DNA of 64,000 nt from positions 15,601,112-15,665,111 of the forward strand of contig CM032661.1 of assembly GCA_019095985.1 (NCBI GenBank), read 5' to 3'. The notes below the pieces were generated by a model. That model searched no databases, was not told the DNA's origin, and saw only the letters and a list, made by a program, of their open reading frames with translations. How positions within the stretch are numbered: position 1 is the first letter of the stretch; every line of letters begins with the position of its first letter. A program made the translations under genes and the position numbers. Shown piece after piece: positions 47,831 to 61,329 of the stretch. Source of the DNA: Streblospio benedicti. Lineage: Eukaryota > Annelida > Polychaeta > Spionida > Spionidae.

Positions 47831-48224
47831 TAATATGATATGCAGCCTGACATTTGGGATTAATACAACGTGAAAGCGACTAAACGTGACGTGGCGACGT
47901 AGCGAGACCCCTTATTAACCTTCTCAACGGCCTAAACCAAAACAAACACATGATCTGCCCCCAGGGCAAACGCACACATACAGGTTTATTACATGCACCG
48001 CTACATCCAGTTTTTGGCCATTCTTCTCCATTTATGAAGAGGAAAACTTTACCATGAGGACACCTCTCACATTTAATATATAGGAGACGCATTTTCACTA
48101 TCCCATTTGCTATATGATGATGGTAAAATGTTTAACAATACCCCCCCCCCTTCCAACCAAACGTGTACCCCTCTGCACTTAAAAACCTCTCTTATTAATG
48201 TCCCTAATAGCGAGGTTTTTCTGT

Positions 48225-48231
48225 ACTGATT

Positions 48232-48273
<42 letters not shown>

Positions 48274-48275
48274 GT
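48225..48275. repeat. poly-T / poly-G homopolymer tract beside a MITE end
   Basis: A T run followed by about 32 G, next to a pogo-like MITE end (AGCGAGGTTTTTCTGTACTG). The exact length is likely unreliable in the assembly. Confidence 0.7.
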
Positions 48276-49031
48276 TTAGTAATATTTGTATTCGTGGGTA
48301 ACAGTCGCTGCTATGTCCATGGATGCAGGTGCCTGTTACCCAAATTATGGGTGCGTTTAGCCACAGACGATTTAAGAATGGACGTGACACAAACACATAA
48401 TACTTTATTTAAAGTCCATAACTGTTTAGCATAATAGTTTTAAAGACGGGGATTTTTCCACAACCCATCATTGTAAAGAAAAAATTAATGTACTTCGCAA
48501 GTATTTTCGTTACATTTAAATGTGCTACGTTCATTTGCATAGTTACCTGCTTTACATTCAATCACATTTAGGAATCTAAAAGTTCATGGGTGAGGGAGGA
48601 AACACGTGACGTGAGCACGTGACAACTCGATTTGTCAACATACAGACGACATTTCACACCCACACACAGGATGGAAAGACCTGAAGACGTACAAGGGCGT
48701 GCCTTCTTTACGCTTAGCCACTAATATAAGTCCCAATACTACATTGCCCCGTATGAGGACATGTTACCTATTGGTAGCCTACTATTTTGGGATGCTTGTC
48801 GACCCACGATATTGTTTCCGGCTCAATAATAGAACGTTCACTCTCTTAATCTGTACCTACGTATACAATCGATGGAAATGAATTTATAAGTTTTATTTGG
48901 AGTAACCCCCATAGAACATTTGGCAAAAATGCCAAACCAACACAGCAGATTTTAAGAAGCAACCATTAAGATTCGAGAATTACCTCCACCACCACCAACA
49001 CACACTCACTCAAAATAAAAACGTAACTCAC

Positions 49032-49142
49032 TTATAACTGTGTAGTCCAAATGTTGATGTAAACAAAGCGAATCAACTCCTCTTGGTCGTTGTTATTGGT
49101 CGTTATGCAATGCTCTGGAGAACTAGCGAGCTAGTTTATATA
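49032..49142 (-). promoter_or_regulatory. probable sHSP promoter and 5' UTR exon
   Basis: The complement reads TATATAAAC at 49134-49142. Then comes a non-coding exon to a good donor, TTATAA|GTGAGT, at 49031-49032. An AACTAGCTCGCTAGTT palindrome overlaps the TATA flank. Upstream, GCTTCTAGATTTAGAAGC at 49229-49246 is an inverted repeat resembling, but not matching in spacing, a heat-shock element. Link to the CDS 2.6 kb away is inferred from strand, donor and acceptor. Confidence 0.5.
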
Positions 49143-49259
49143 CAAGACGAGTGATTCAGCCTAGCCGTTATCAAGCATTCAAAGCACACTGTGTAGGTGG
49201 CAATAAAGATAGAAACGAAGGCTACTAAGCTTCTAGATTTAGAAGCACTCGAGCGATTA

Positions 49260-52000
<2,741 letters not shown>

Positions 52001-52025
52001 GTTGTTGTCACTGATAAGGTGGCGG

Positions 52026-52098
52026 TATATAAGGTGGGGACTTTCTGCAGAAGTCAGTCACAATTTCGTGGTCTCTCTATTACCTCTGAAGCCCTAAG
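52026..52098 (+). promoter_or_regulatory. globin promoter and non-coding first exon
   Basis: TATATAAGG at 52026-52034. Transcription would start near 52057, and the exon ends at CCCTAAG|GTAAGT (52098). The acceptor CATCTCCAG|GTCGATC at 52794-52795 restores the mRNA 12 nt before the ATG. So the leader is interrupted by a 696-bp intron. Confidence 0.75.
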
Positions 52099-52806
52099 GT
52101 AAGTGTAGTTTGAATTATTATAGAAGAGTCAATATAAAGTGGTAGAAATGTTGAAATGTGTTCATAAGCTATAGAATTGGCATTGTTTTGTATTTCTTCT
52201 GTTTGCTGGTAAGCTTTCAATTGATATTACATGTAATTGCTTGTTATTAAAGATGACATCTATGAGGGGAAATGTTTAAATACTGTAATGAACTAAAGCT
52301 AAACTGTGTGTCGCATTATATGCACAGCCATGGTTTAATGCTGCAGCAGCTGCTATGTTCAGTTACCAGTGTCCAAGATTCCGATGATACAGCTGATGAT
52401 GATTGTACATGTGATTTGTGTTTGTAAGAAAACTAAATTGATACCCATGGCACATCCGCCAGACTGTAGAACCACGACGCTCATTTGAATGGTCTAGAAG
52501 CTTACGGTGGGAAGCACAGCGTAAAACTTACACATTCCCATGTGGTTACTCGGACCGATCAGGGCGGTTCTACGTTCTCGTTCTCGTCACTTGGCCTAGC
52601 CTAGGGCTAGAGTTTTAAACATGGCATATTCATTGGGTACTGTCATTGCTATCAAACAAAAACAAAACAAAAGAAACAAACAAAACAAAAGAAGACAACA
52701 AAACAAACAAACAAACCAAACCCAATGCCCTTCTTTTTTGGTTGCACACTTGCACACTGGACATAATGAAAAAAAAAACTGTCTCCATCTCCAGGTCGAT
52801 CTCACC

Positions 52807-54187
52807 ATGTTGCGTGTTCTCTGCGTGCTGTCCGCCGTGCTCGCCACGAGCCTCGCCTGTAGCGACCTCGACGTCCTCGTGGTCAAGGCCCAGTGGAGCA
52901 AGGCCGAGGGCCACGGCAACGACCGCGGCAACTTCATCACCGCAGTCTTCCAGAAGTGAGTGTAGAGACGGGCATTATAGTAAGAGTGGGGCTAGTGAAA
53001 AAAATACAGTAGAAACTCTCTATTAGGACCACCTTTTGGACCCGTGTTAGGTGGTCTCAATAGATAGGCGGTCTCCGCCAAATGTTAACAACTACAAACT
53101 AAATAATTTCATGAAAAATCATAAAGAACACTGACAAACAACCGTACAGAAATATTTGGACTGCAGTGAACCTTGTTTGAAAGACACCGCCTGATTTGGT
53201 CTGAATTGTTTCATTTATGGTGTAAATGCACGATTAAAAATTAATGAATGTTGTTATTGTTTCCTTTGATGTTTTTGAGAAAAAAGAGTGTTTGATGTAC
53301 GTTGTTGTTGTTTTCAGGCTGTTTGATAAGAAGCCTGCGGCGAAGGCATTTTTTGAGCATGTCAACAGCGACAATATTTTCTCACCACAGTTCAGAGCTC
53401 AGGCCTTCAGAGTGTTTGGAGGTTAGGGCTCTAGCCAAATGTTATAATTGTTCTTATTCTCTATCAACTAAATACATATATGTGCAACAATTTGCCATAC
53501 TAGTGACCTAGAAGAACATTGAGTACAAAATAAGTTCGTTTTACCAAAATAGGAGTAATCCAAATTATATAACATGTAATATAAACATTATGAATGTAAT
53601 GTCTTTATACATTAAAACAGACACTTGTATTTTTTCATCTTATGCTAATCAGCTTGTGTCATATATTGGTTAGGTCTGGACAAAGTGATCTCTTTCTTGG
53701 ATGACGAAGGAGCCTTGACTGCTGACCTGGCCCACCTGAAGGGCCAGCATGATTCCAGAAACATCGCACCCGAGTTCTTTGACGTACGTTCACACTGTAC
53801 ACATTTGGTATTCTATAATTTATGGAACACTTGACACAACTTGGTTAGCAAAGTCGTCAATTTGACGAACCTATTTGTTAATATGAAGTAATAGTATTCT
53901 CCACTCTATGGATAATTACCTTCCATGAAAAAGTATTAGAGCAATAATCAAATACACTTGTGTGCTTATCATCCTTCATGATGTCACATTTCACAGCTTG
54001 GGCAGTGCCATGCTCGTGTACAGTAGTGCCATATTACGTATTGAAGCCATGATAAGTTGAATCTTACTATCCAATACAGGCTTTTGCTGAATCTCTGTTG
54101 GAAACAATCCCAGAAAACATTGGCTGGTGTTTCAACAAGGGCGCCTGGAACCGCTGCATTGCCACCGTCATTGCGGGGATGCAGTAA
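52807..54187 (+). CDS. annelid-type extracellular haemoglobin chain
   Basis: Coding exons 52807-52955, 53318-53421, 53674-53783 and 54080-54187, all GT/AG, phases 2/1/0, giving 156 aa. Residues 1-17 are a signal peptide. The mature chain starts CSDLDVLVVKAQW (W30 = A12) and continues FFEHV (CD), SPQFRAQAFRVFGGLDKVI (E helix), LAHLKGQH (proximal His105, F8) and AWNRCIATVIAGM (H helix). Cys18 and Cys147 fit the conserved intrachain disulfide; Cys138 is extra. The distal E7 position is Gln78. Intron sites are B12.2, E14.1 and G7.0; the first and last are the classical globin positions. Such chains assemble into the giant extracellular haemoglobin in blood or coelom. Chain class (A or B) is unresolved: the N-terminal half looks A-like, the C-terminus B-like. 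Confidence 0.92.
53007..53090. mobile_element. pogo-like MITE fragment in globin intron
   Basis: TACAGTAGAAACTCTCTATT then GGTGGTCTCAATAGATAGGC. One end of the family, in the intron between coding exons 1 and 2. Confidence 0.65.
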
Positions 54188-54215
54188 GGGAAACACCCAT
54201 TAAAGCAGTAACAGG

Positions 54216-54395
54216 TACAGTAGAACCTCAAATTAATACCACCTCTATGATGAGACCAGTTCTATAATAAGACCAGTTTCCACAATACCAAACTTTCATA
54301 AAGCTACCAAAATGAACCTCTGTATAGCGACCACCTCTATATTGAGACCGCATAACACTGGTCCAAAAGATGGTCCTAATAGAGAGATTCTACCG
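54216..54395. mobile_element. complete pogo-like MITE just after the globin stop codon
   Basis: TACAGTAGAACCTCAAATTA at the left end and AATAGAGAGATTCTACCGTA at the right form inverted termini flanked by TA. Interior motifs CCACCTCTATGATGAGACC and TATATTGAGACCG are family-typical. Starts 29 bp after the globin TAA, hence within the 3' UTR if the distal polyA signal is used. Confidence 0.8.
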
Positions 54396-54943
54396 TAATT
54401 TGCACTTGGTCTAGTCTGACTCTTGATTTAGTTTTAGTCTGCTTATGTGGGGTCTATTTGGTGGTTAAATTGAGCAGACAGTCTAGCCTGACGATTTAGT
54501 ATACTACAGTAGAGCTTTTTTCATATCACAATCACAACTTAAATTGTACAATGAGCTTGTGATACTCATAAAAACATTTGTTTCAATCATTTATGTTTTA
54601 GCACAAGAACAGATCCGAATTAGGAGTTAGCAGAAAAGTACCATCATCCTTAGGGCTTCCCGAGATGTGTGAAGACACCATAAGATTTCCACTATCCTTG
54701 TCCCCTCAAGCCACAAAAATCAACACCAAAAGAAAACAACATCAATAGGCTTTATTCATCGCTTCATCCACATCAACATCATTGTGGATTGCACCTATAT
54801 ACATCGCTCGTCAACCATCGTGTGCCACAAAGAGACGCAAGACAGTGCCAAATCTCTCTGCAGCTGACACATTTCGTCATAGAGGAAACCTAACTTCTTG
54901 TTCAGAACTGTTCCATTTTTTTTAAATTTGTTTTTTTTTTCCT

Positions 54944-54949
54944 AATAAA
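54944..54949 (+). terminator. AATAAA polyadenylation signal, probable distal globin end
   Basis: AATAAA preceded by a T-rich tract, 757 bp past the globin stop. A weaker ATTAAA at about 54199-54204 could give a short 3' UTR instead. Confidence 0.5.
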
Positions 54950-54959
54950 AGCTGACAAA

Positions 54960-57900
54960 ATTAATGCAATTGTCTATTTGTCTTTTGAGAAACACTATTT
55001 AGTATGTAGCTTCTAGTTTTAGACTGTATTACCCTTCCAAGATTAAACAAGTATATATAGGTCAATTGTGCAGTTTGAATTCCCCCAATTCTCATGTTTC
55101 AGCACATATTGGTGTATCACGGTTTGCACCTATAATACTAGGTTACCCGACACAATGAATCTAACACAAATTTCAAACTTGTGATTTTAAATCTTGATCC
55201 AACTTTTATGTTGTTATTTTTACATAATCAAAACTGATTTTCAAAGGCCCCGACCCAACATCACACATGACTTTGTTCTCATGAATTTTTTAAGTGGGTG
55301 TACGGGTGTACACAATAAGTCCTCAAAGTACTATGGAATTGAATGAATACATACCCATGTCATATGTTTCGCGCCTTTCATTCAAGTATACACAGTTGGA
55401 AGAGTAGAAGGGAAGCATGAATGTCCACAATAGTCCTATGGATAACTTTATAAGATCTAAGGTTAAGAAGGAAGTAAATGATCTCAAGGACTCATGGGTG
55501 GGGTTTGTGTGAGCCCCAGAGTCCCTGACCATAGGCCTGATCTGTATTACAGGGGTCTGAGCTGCCATATGTTCCATCAAACAAGGAAGAACGGAAACGG
55601 CTGCTGTTTCTGTTTGAATGAATTATCAACTATGACTAAACAGAAAATCACCGAGATCAAAATGCTTATGTTTATAAATGCTAATGTTTATACACCATAG
55701 ATACTTACTTAAACGTAGTAAATGTAATTACACAAAGTCTTCTAAGAACTACTTATTTCAAAATGTTTGAAATATATATGTGTAGGCGTGATGAATATGG
55801 CACCTATAAACTCGTGCCCTTTTCCAGCAAGTACAATGCACTTTGTTAGCATGTCTCTTGCAGTTCATAAGGGGTTTATAAATTACTTTATGCTTGATTA
55901 TAAAAGCAAACATGCCTCTCTCATATACGAGTAATGCTTCAAATAGGCGTTTGTTGTTTATTCTAAATGATTGTAATAACTTACACAGGAGACAAGAATA
56001 GGTTGTTTAATGTCGCTTGGCAAAGAATATTTTGCACGCCAACCAATGGTGGGACGCTTTTTACATCTGTAATTTCACACCATGACAAATATATTGTGAA
56101 TATTTGATTTACCCATATCATTAACTATATAGACAGGGCAACCCCACCGTATTACATGTGACTTAAAATAACTGCAATGAAGAAACAAGTTTGTATTTTC
56201 ATAACTTCAATGGCACTAGGAGCTTAGCTTATGAATAGGCCTAATACCCCGTTTGATAGTCACAAATGACGATATCGGCATACCCGAATATTTTTACGTG
56301 AGTTAAATGCGCAATGATAGCTAATGACTGTTAAGATTGTGATGCTACCCTCTAAATCACGTACGTGCTCTATGTGCCAATATACGTAATGACTATTGTA
56401 CAACGACTGACTCGGAATCTCTTATCGGAACCAGATTTAGATTTAGCAAAATGAAGAGACAAAATTCTGTACACATTAACCGTCGATTGCACACAAGTTA
56501 GACCATCCCACAGTCCACAAACACGGAACAATATACATTAAATGAAATAACCTGTGTAGATTTGTGTGGGGTGTGGGATATGGGGAAACAGTCGTCAGCT
56601 TTTCTACAAACCTCCAGCCATTAAATGACTAAAATTTAGTTCAGTCCTTGGCAACAACAGACAATCCATTGAGGTTGCACCCCGTACCCCACGCATCCCC
56701 ATCCAAGTAAAAATAAATATGAAAATAACAAAAAATAAATAAGAGAAGGGGAAAAAGAAGAAGAAAAGACGAGAGGTTTTATAAGGCCGCTTATTTTTGT
56801 TACAAAAATTTAGGTTTTCCCTTAATTTTAGTTCAAACTTGAAAATAGATGGTAGTATTTTATATAAATGTAAGAAAAGATGTATAGTTTTCTACTGAAA
56901 AAATGTGCATGATTCTCTTGTGATACATTGTAAGGCCACGAGCATCAATTTGTCTGGGGAGCAGCACCCCGGCCTGTAGCCTACTGTAGTTTTCGTGTGT
57001 CCTCACCACGGGGAATATTATAAACCATAATGCAATTGGTGGCTTCTAGAATATTCATCACTGTTCCATCTCCCTGCACTATCTTTTTTATACTGTAAAT
57101 AAATGAGTAGAAGAGTAAAATGATGATGAAGAGGCTACAAAGTATGAATACTTTAGTATGATCTACCCAACGAGAATTGTTAGTTGGACACTTGCATTAA
57201 GTCATAACGGAACCGGCTCGCGTTCTTGTTTGCAGCGCTGCTCACATCTTATGAACAGTTATTCGGGCGAAGAGGGTGCGTAATGAAATAGAAAACCTTC
57301 GTGATTAAACTCCATCACAAATTAAAGAGGTGGTCATATAGCAAAAATGTGATGGGTGATTTGCCCTCAATCTTGAGCGGGAATTGTGAAATGCCTGTAT
57401 TTAAGTGTGTGAAATATGATGAAACGTATTCAATTACAATTTCTTGTAATTGGTGAAAGACAATGAAATGTATTGGTGACTGGTGACGTAGGACAAAATG
57501 TTGGTGTATTTATTTTCATCAAAGCTTTATACCCCCCCCCCCCCTCCACTCATTAAAGGTCCAGTAAAATGCGCTCTATGTATGTCCAAACCACGTCCAA
57601 AATGTCACAAAAACTTTGTAGACGTAGTACTAGTTGTCAGTGAATATGTCGAGTTCAAAACGCGCTACAAGTCGATTTACACACGTGACAGGATGTGAGA
57701 TGAATTGAGAACGGTGTCAGGTGTGGAAAAATAGAATTTGAACCTCTCAACATTTAATTCCATGTACAACCACGGACAGTACACGTGATAAAGACGTGCA
57801 ACAGACGTGAACCACGAGAGATGATCCGTAATTCGGCAGTGATCAGTATGGGCGTTGCAGTACCATGACGTTAATTCAACGGAGCAGACTATATATAATA

Positions 57901-58000
57901 TTTTAAAAAGCACAGCAGAGGACAGCTGTGTCATCTTTATTTGTATAAGTTTTAGATACAGTGAATAACTTAATATTTGGTAAGAAAGGTTCATAGCATA
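54960..58000. other. intergenic stretch, no gene recognised
   Basis: Short ORFs only. A purine-rich run near 56740-56775 and a poly-C run at 57532-57545. I see nothing else I can support. Confidence 0.5.
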
Positions 58001-58009
58001 TTGTAAATG

Positions 58010-58224
58010 AATCATATTATTTGTTTTTATTTATCTCAAATATATGCTTAAAATTTATCCAAACTATAAACTAAAATATTAAAATGTCCAAAATAATTGT
58101 CTTAAACGTTTTCACCCCCTGTCCTCTTCAGAATATAACTTATAGTGACATTTTAATATTTTAGTATACAGTTTGGATAATTTTAAGCATATATGTGAGA
58201 GAAATAAAAACAAATAATATGATT
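58010..58224. mobile_element. hairpin MITE, AATCATATTATTTG termini
   Basis: Arms of about 75 bp (AATCATATTATTTGTTTTTA at left, its complement at right, including TATATGCTTAAAATT and ACTAAAATATTAAAATGTC) with a 55-bp centre. Confidence 0.8.
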
Positions 58225-58493
58225 CAGATACAGTAAATGACTTTGCAGCTCCAAACATTTAATACTTAATCTACTTTTGTTTAGAGGAACTGTATAAATA
58301 AGAATATCAGTTGAAAATAGATTAATACCAGTCCGTTTTGTAGATTACCATCTTCCCCTGAGAATGCGGTCATTGCACATCTATCTATGAAATTTGATAG
58401 ACGATACCTTGCTGTGGCAAGATGTGGATCACCGGTATATATCTTTTAATCTTAAATTGACCAAAAAGTACCACTGACGACTGTGTTCATCAG

Positions 58494-58893
58494 AATTTCA
58501 TAGCTTTTTGGATGTGGTTTAGTCGTAGAATTAGCCATAACATTAATTAGCCAATCATACAGATTTTCCAATAAGAAAGTATTTTTCATTTAATGCACAC
58601 AGACATTTACAATATACTTGAGATTTTAATAAGAAATCTATTTAAAGTTTAAATTGACCAATTTTCATAACCGATTTTCATAGCTTTTTGGATGTGGTTT
58701 AGCCGTAAAATTGTGTGTGACCGGTCCTTGGTACATTTATTTACTTAACCTTATGTCTCTAGCTAGACTTATTGTAGTCTACAGTAAATAAAACTTTATG
58801 AACAATTATACAGATTTTGTAATAAGCAAGTATTTTTCATTTAATGCCCACACACATTTACTATACCTTGTAGATTTTAATAGTAAAATCGTA
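58494..58893 (+). repeat. imperfect tandem duplication of about 180-200 bp
   Basis: TTCATAGCTTTTTGGATGTG at about 58496 and 58676. Both are followed by ATACAGATTTT, then AAGTATTTTTCATTTAATGC and AGATTTTAATA in the same order. The second unit carries an extra stretch. Confidence 0.75.
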
Positions 58894-59609
58894 AATTTTG
58901 GAATGTGAATCTACACGTAAATATTTTTATTATTTACGTATTACCAAAAACATGCAACGTGTACTCATAGCATATTGATTCTTAATGCAATTATTGCTTG
59001 ATTGAGATTGATTGCTGACCATGTGTGCCTCTTTTTTTTAGATTAACTCGCAATGATGCATCAACCTAGTTATTACGAAAACATGTTGTCATCCATCTTC
59101 AGTCTTTTTCAAGCCGAGGATTTGAAACGCACTAACAGATCGTGGGGAAAGGGGAAAACAGAAAGAACATAAATAATGTATGACTGGGATTTATGGCATC
59201 TCCACGCACTCATATAGAGACGTCGACGAAATCCAATAGTTGCGTTTACCCTTTAAAAATTCTATAGATCGACCACGGTCCCCTCCAATCATATGGCACC
59301 ATTACTTTTAATTAAAACCAAACTTTATTAATCTTCTTCAATTTTTGTCACATACCCGTAGGTCTCCTTCAAAATGGAGCATTCTTACAATTCCAGCTGT
59401 CTCATTAGCACAGAAAGTGGGATCCTGATATGAAGTTATCATGGTCATTAGTGTTATTGCACAGCATCCAGTGCTTGGATCCATTTAAATCTTAGTACCT
59501 TGTTTATAATAATATTTGCATATCGTTTGGAAAATCGGCATTTGTTTTTTTTACTATTAGCATGCTGAGGAGTTTTAGCCGCTGTAGAGAATCATGGCTT
59601 GGGTAGCCA

Positions 59610-59806
59610 ATGCGAGGTTACAGACAACTACTGGACGGTTTATTAGCATTCTGTCAACTTGAGACCCAAACCATTTCCGAGGTGGTTGATGAGCCATCAA
59701 GTATGTTGGGTGGATCAGCCTGCACAGGAACAGTCCTCCACGTGCAGCTGACCACCAACCGCGAGGTGGCCACGTTAGCGACCCATTGGGTGAGCAAGTA
59801 CGTGTA
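59610..59806 (+). CDS. possible exon or gene fragment of unknown function
   Basis: A GC-richer open stretch ends HVQLTTNREVATLATHW then SKY, directly before TACGT|GTAAGT, a near-consensus donor. Codon use is less A/T-rich than its surroundings. I cannot name the family, and the upstream acceptor is not obvious (candidates near 59569 and 59623). It may be an exon of a gene whose other parts lie outside or were missed, or a chance ORF. A (GTAA)n run at about 59812-59868 follows the donor. Confidence 0.25.
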
Positions 59807-60040
59807 AGTAAGTACAGCAAGTAAGTGAGTAAATGGGGTAAGTAAGTAAGTAAGTAAGTAAGTAAACAAACCACATAAATTTGACATGTGCTTCATGATT
59901 TATGTGGAGGATTCATGAACATCAAAGAGGCCTATAACTTCTAAAATGAACCATTACCCAGGTGATTGTTGAGTACCGGTAATCACATGCAGCTATATTT
60001 AGACTAAAACACTTATTATTTTAATGATACAGCACGGTGT

Positions 60041-60046
60041 TTTATT
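60041..60046 (-). terminator. AATAAA polyadenylation signal of the sulfotransferase
   Basis: The complement reads AATAAA only 17 bp after the TGA stop at 60063-60065. Confidence 0.65.
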
Positions 60047-60062
60047 CTCAAGCTCACATTCG

Positions 60063-61220
60063 TCAACAGCAATCCTTCTGAATATCAGAATGAAAATTTC
60101 TACATTTAGCAACAAACCCATTTCTCTCGAATTCATAACCAAACATATCCAGATCAGGCGCCAACCTGTCTTCCAGGTAGTCCACTTGAGCAGTTTCTAA
60201 TAGGTTAAAAGTTGTGAGATTTCTGCCTTGACCTAAGAGCTCGTGTATCGTGGCTATACGGTTGGCCTTGAGCTTTGCATTCAGCCCTAATCCACCAAGT
60301 TTCTCGTTCACCACAAAATCCATATCGGTGTCATATGTTTCCAACTTCACAATATAGTCATAATCTATTTGACAGGGATGACACGCCTTGTAATATGGAC
60401 TATCCCAATGCTCTTGGTCGTAACCCTTCTGCATCAAACCGACAATGTAAGGAAATGTCGTGCCGTTGTTTGACAGAAGCACCGTCTTTCGTAGCTTTCG
60501 TTGATGCGCCCGCAGGAGCCACTTGTTCTGCACAAATTTTCCATCATCATGAACAAACTTATTGTTATACAGAGATTCCAGACGATCGAACGGGTGCCTC
60601 ACCACCATCACTTTGAAGTACGTTTCGAGTCTCGTTCTAATACCTTCGTCAGTGTACACGTCACTGTTGAGGGTCCTGGTTCCACGGTATATCTGATGTC
60701 CCTGCATTGGCAGTCCCTCATTGGCGTTTAGGCGAATGATATCAGTCACGCTTGACGACGCCACTTTTGCATGACTGCAAATCAACACTTTGTGCTTGTC
60801 CACTACTCGCATATGGTCGACAAACCGTCGTAAAGCCTGGCCACCTTTAGGCCATGCCTTCCCGTAACTAGTCAGACGTTTGCAGGCCTTTTCAACTGTC
60901 TTCAACCTTTCTTGCATGTCACACCTTCTAACCTGAGTCACGTGTTCTCCACCAATTTCATCTATAGCATCATAGTCACTTTCAAAGCTGGTTTCATACT
61001 GTTCTAAATTTTCACTGAAGTTTTTATGAATAGCAGGCGCATTGCGCTTTTCAGATGTTAAAAGTCTACTTTTGTCCGATGCAGTCAATCGTTTTGATGG
61101 AATTAACAGTACGTCTGTATTGAATGTAAAATAAAACAGGAAAAGTAAGCCTGCTATGCTTGCCACCGATATGAACCGGACGTATCCTTTAAACAGAGTA
61201 TTGTTAAAATCACCGTTCAT
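60063..61220 (-). CDS. Golgi carbohydrate sulfotransferase (Sulfotransfer_2 / HNK-1ST-CHST8-14 group)
   Basis: Single uninterrupted 385-aa frame. Type II membrane layout: short cytosolic N-terminus, one membrane anchor (residues about 14-33), a stem, then the catalytic domain. 5'-phosphosulfate loop VLICSHAKVASSSVTDII (residues 145-162) and 3'-phosphate site KVMVVRHPFDRLESLYNNKF (203-222) are the hallmarks of PAPS-dependent sulfotransferases of this group. CHPCQIDYDYIVKLET (280-295) matches its conserved C-x-x-C-YDFIGKxET region. Expected to transfer sulfate from PAPS to sugars of glycoproteins or glycosaminoglycans in the Golgi; exact acceptor unknown. Length fits the family. Intronless in an intron-rich region, so it could be an old retrocopy that stayed intact. 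A weak TATA-like TATATAAC lies about 100 bp upstream. Confidence 0.9.
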   Translation of the reverse strand: MNGDFNNTLFKGYVRFISVASIAGLLFLFYFTFNTDVLLIPSKRLTASDKSRLLTSEKRNAPAIHKNFSENLEQYETSFESDYDAIDEIGGEHVTQVRRCDMQERLKTVEKACKRLTSYGKAWPKGGQALRRFVDHMRVVDKHKVLICSHAKVASSSVTDIIRLNANEGLPMQGHQIYRGTRTLNSDVYTDEGIRTRLETYFKVMVVRHPFDRLESLYNNKFVHDDGKFVQNKWLLRAHQRKLRKTVLLSNNGTTFPYIVGLMQKGYDQEHWDSPYYKACHPCQIDYDYIVKLETYDTDMDFVVNEKLGGLGLNAKLKANRIATIHELLGQGRNLTTFNLLETAQVDYLEDRLAPDLDMFGYEFERNGFVAKCRNFHSDIQKDCC

Positions 61221-61329
61221 GATGCTATGTTCTCCAATGCTTCCAGTTGTCCCACATTATTTTCTCCCGGACAACGTAATACCATTGCATTGTTTAGAGC
61301 TATAATATGCATAACATGTTATATAGCTC

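Noticed and set aside
52596-52959. Minus-strand ORFs of 94-114 codons over the first globin coding exon
   Set aside because: Antisense shadows of a GC-rich exon and an A-rich tract; the plus frame gives the globin signal peptide and A helix.
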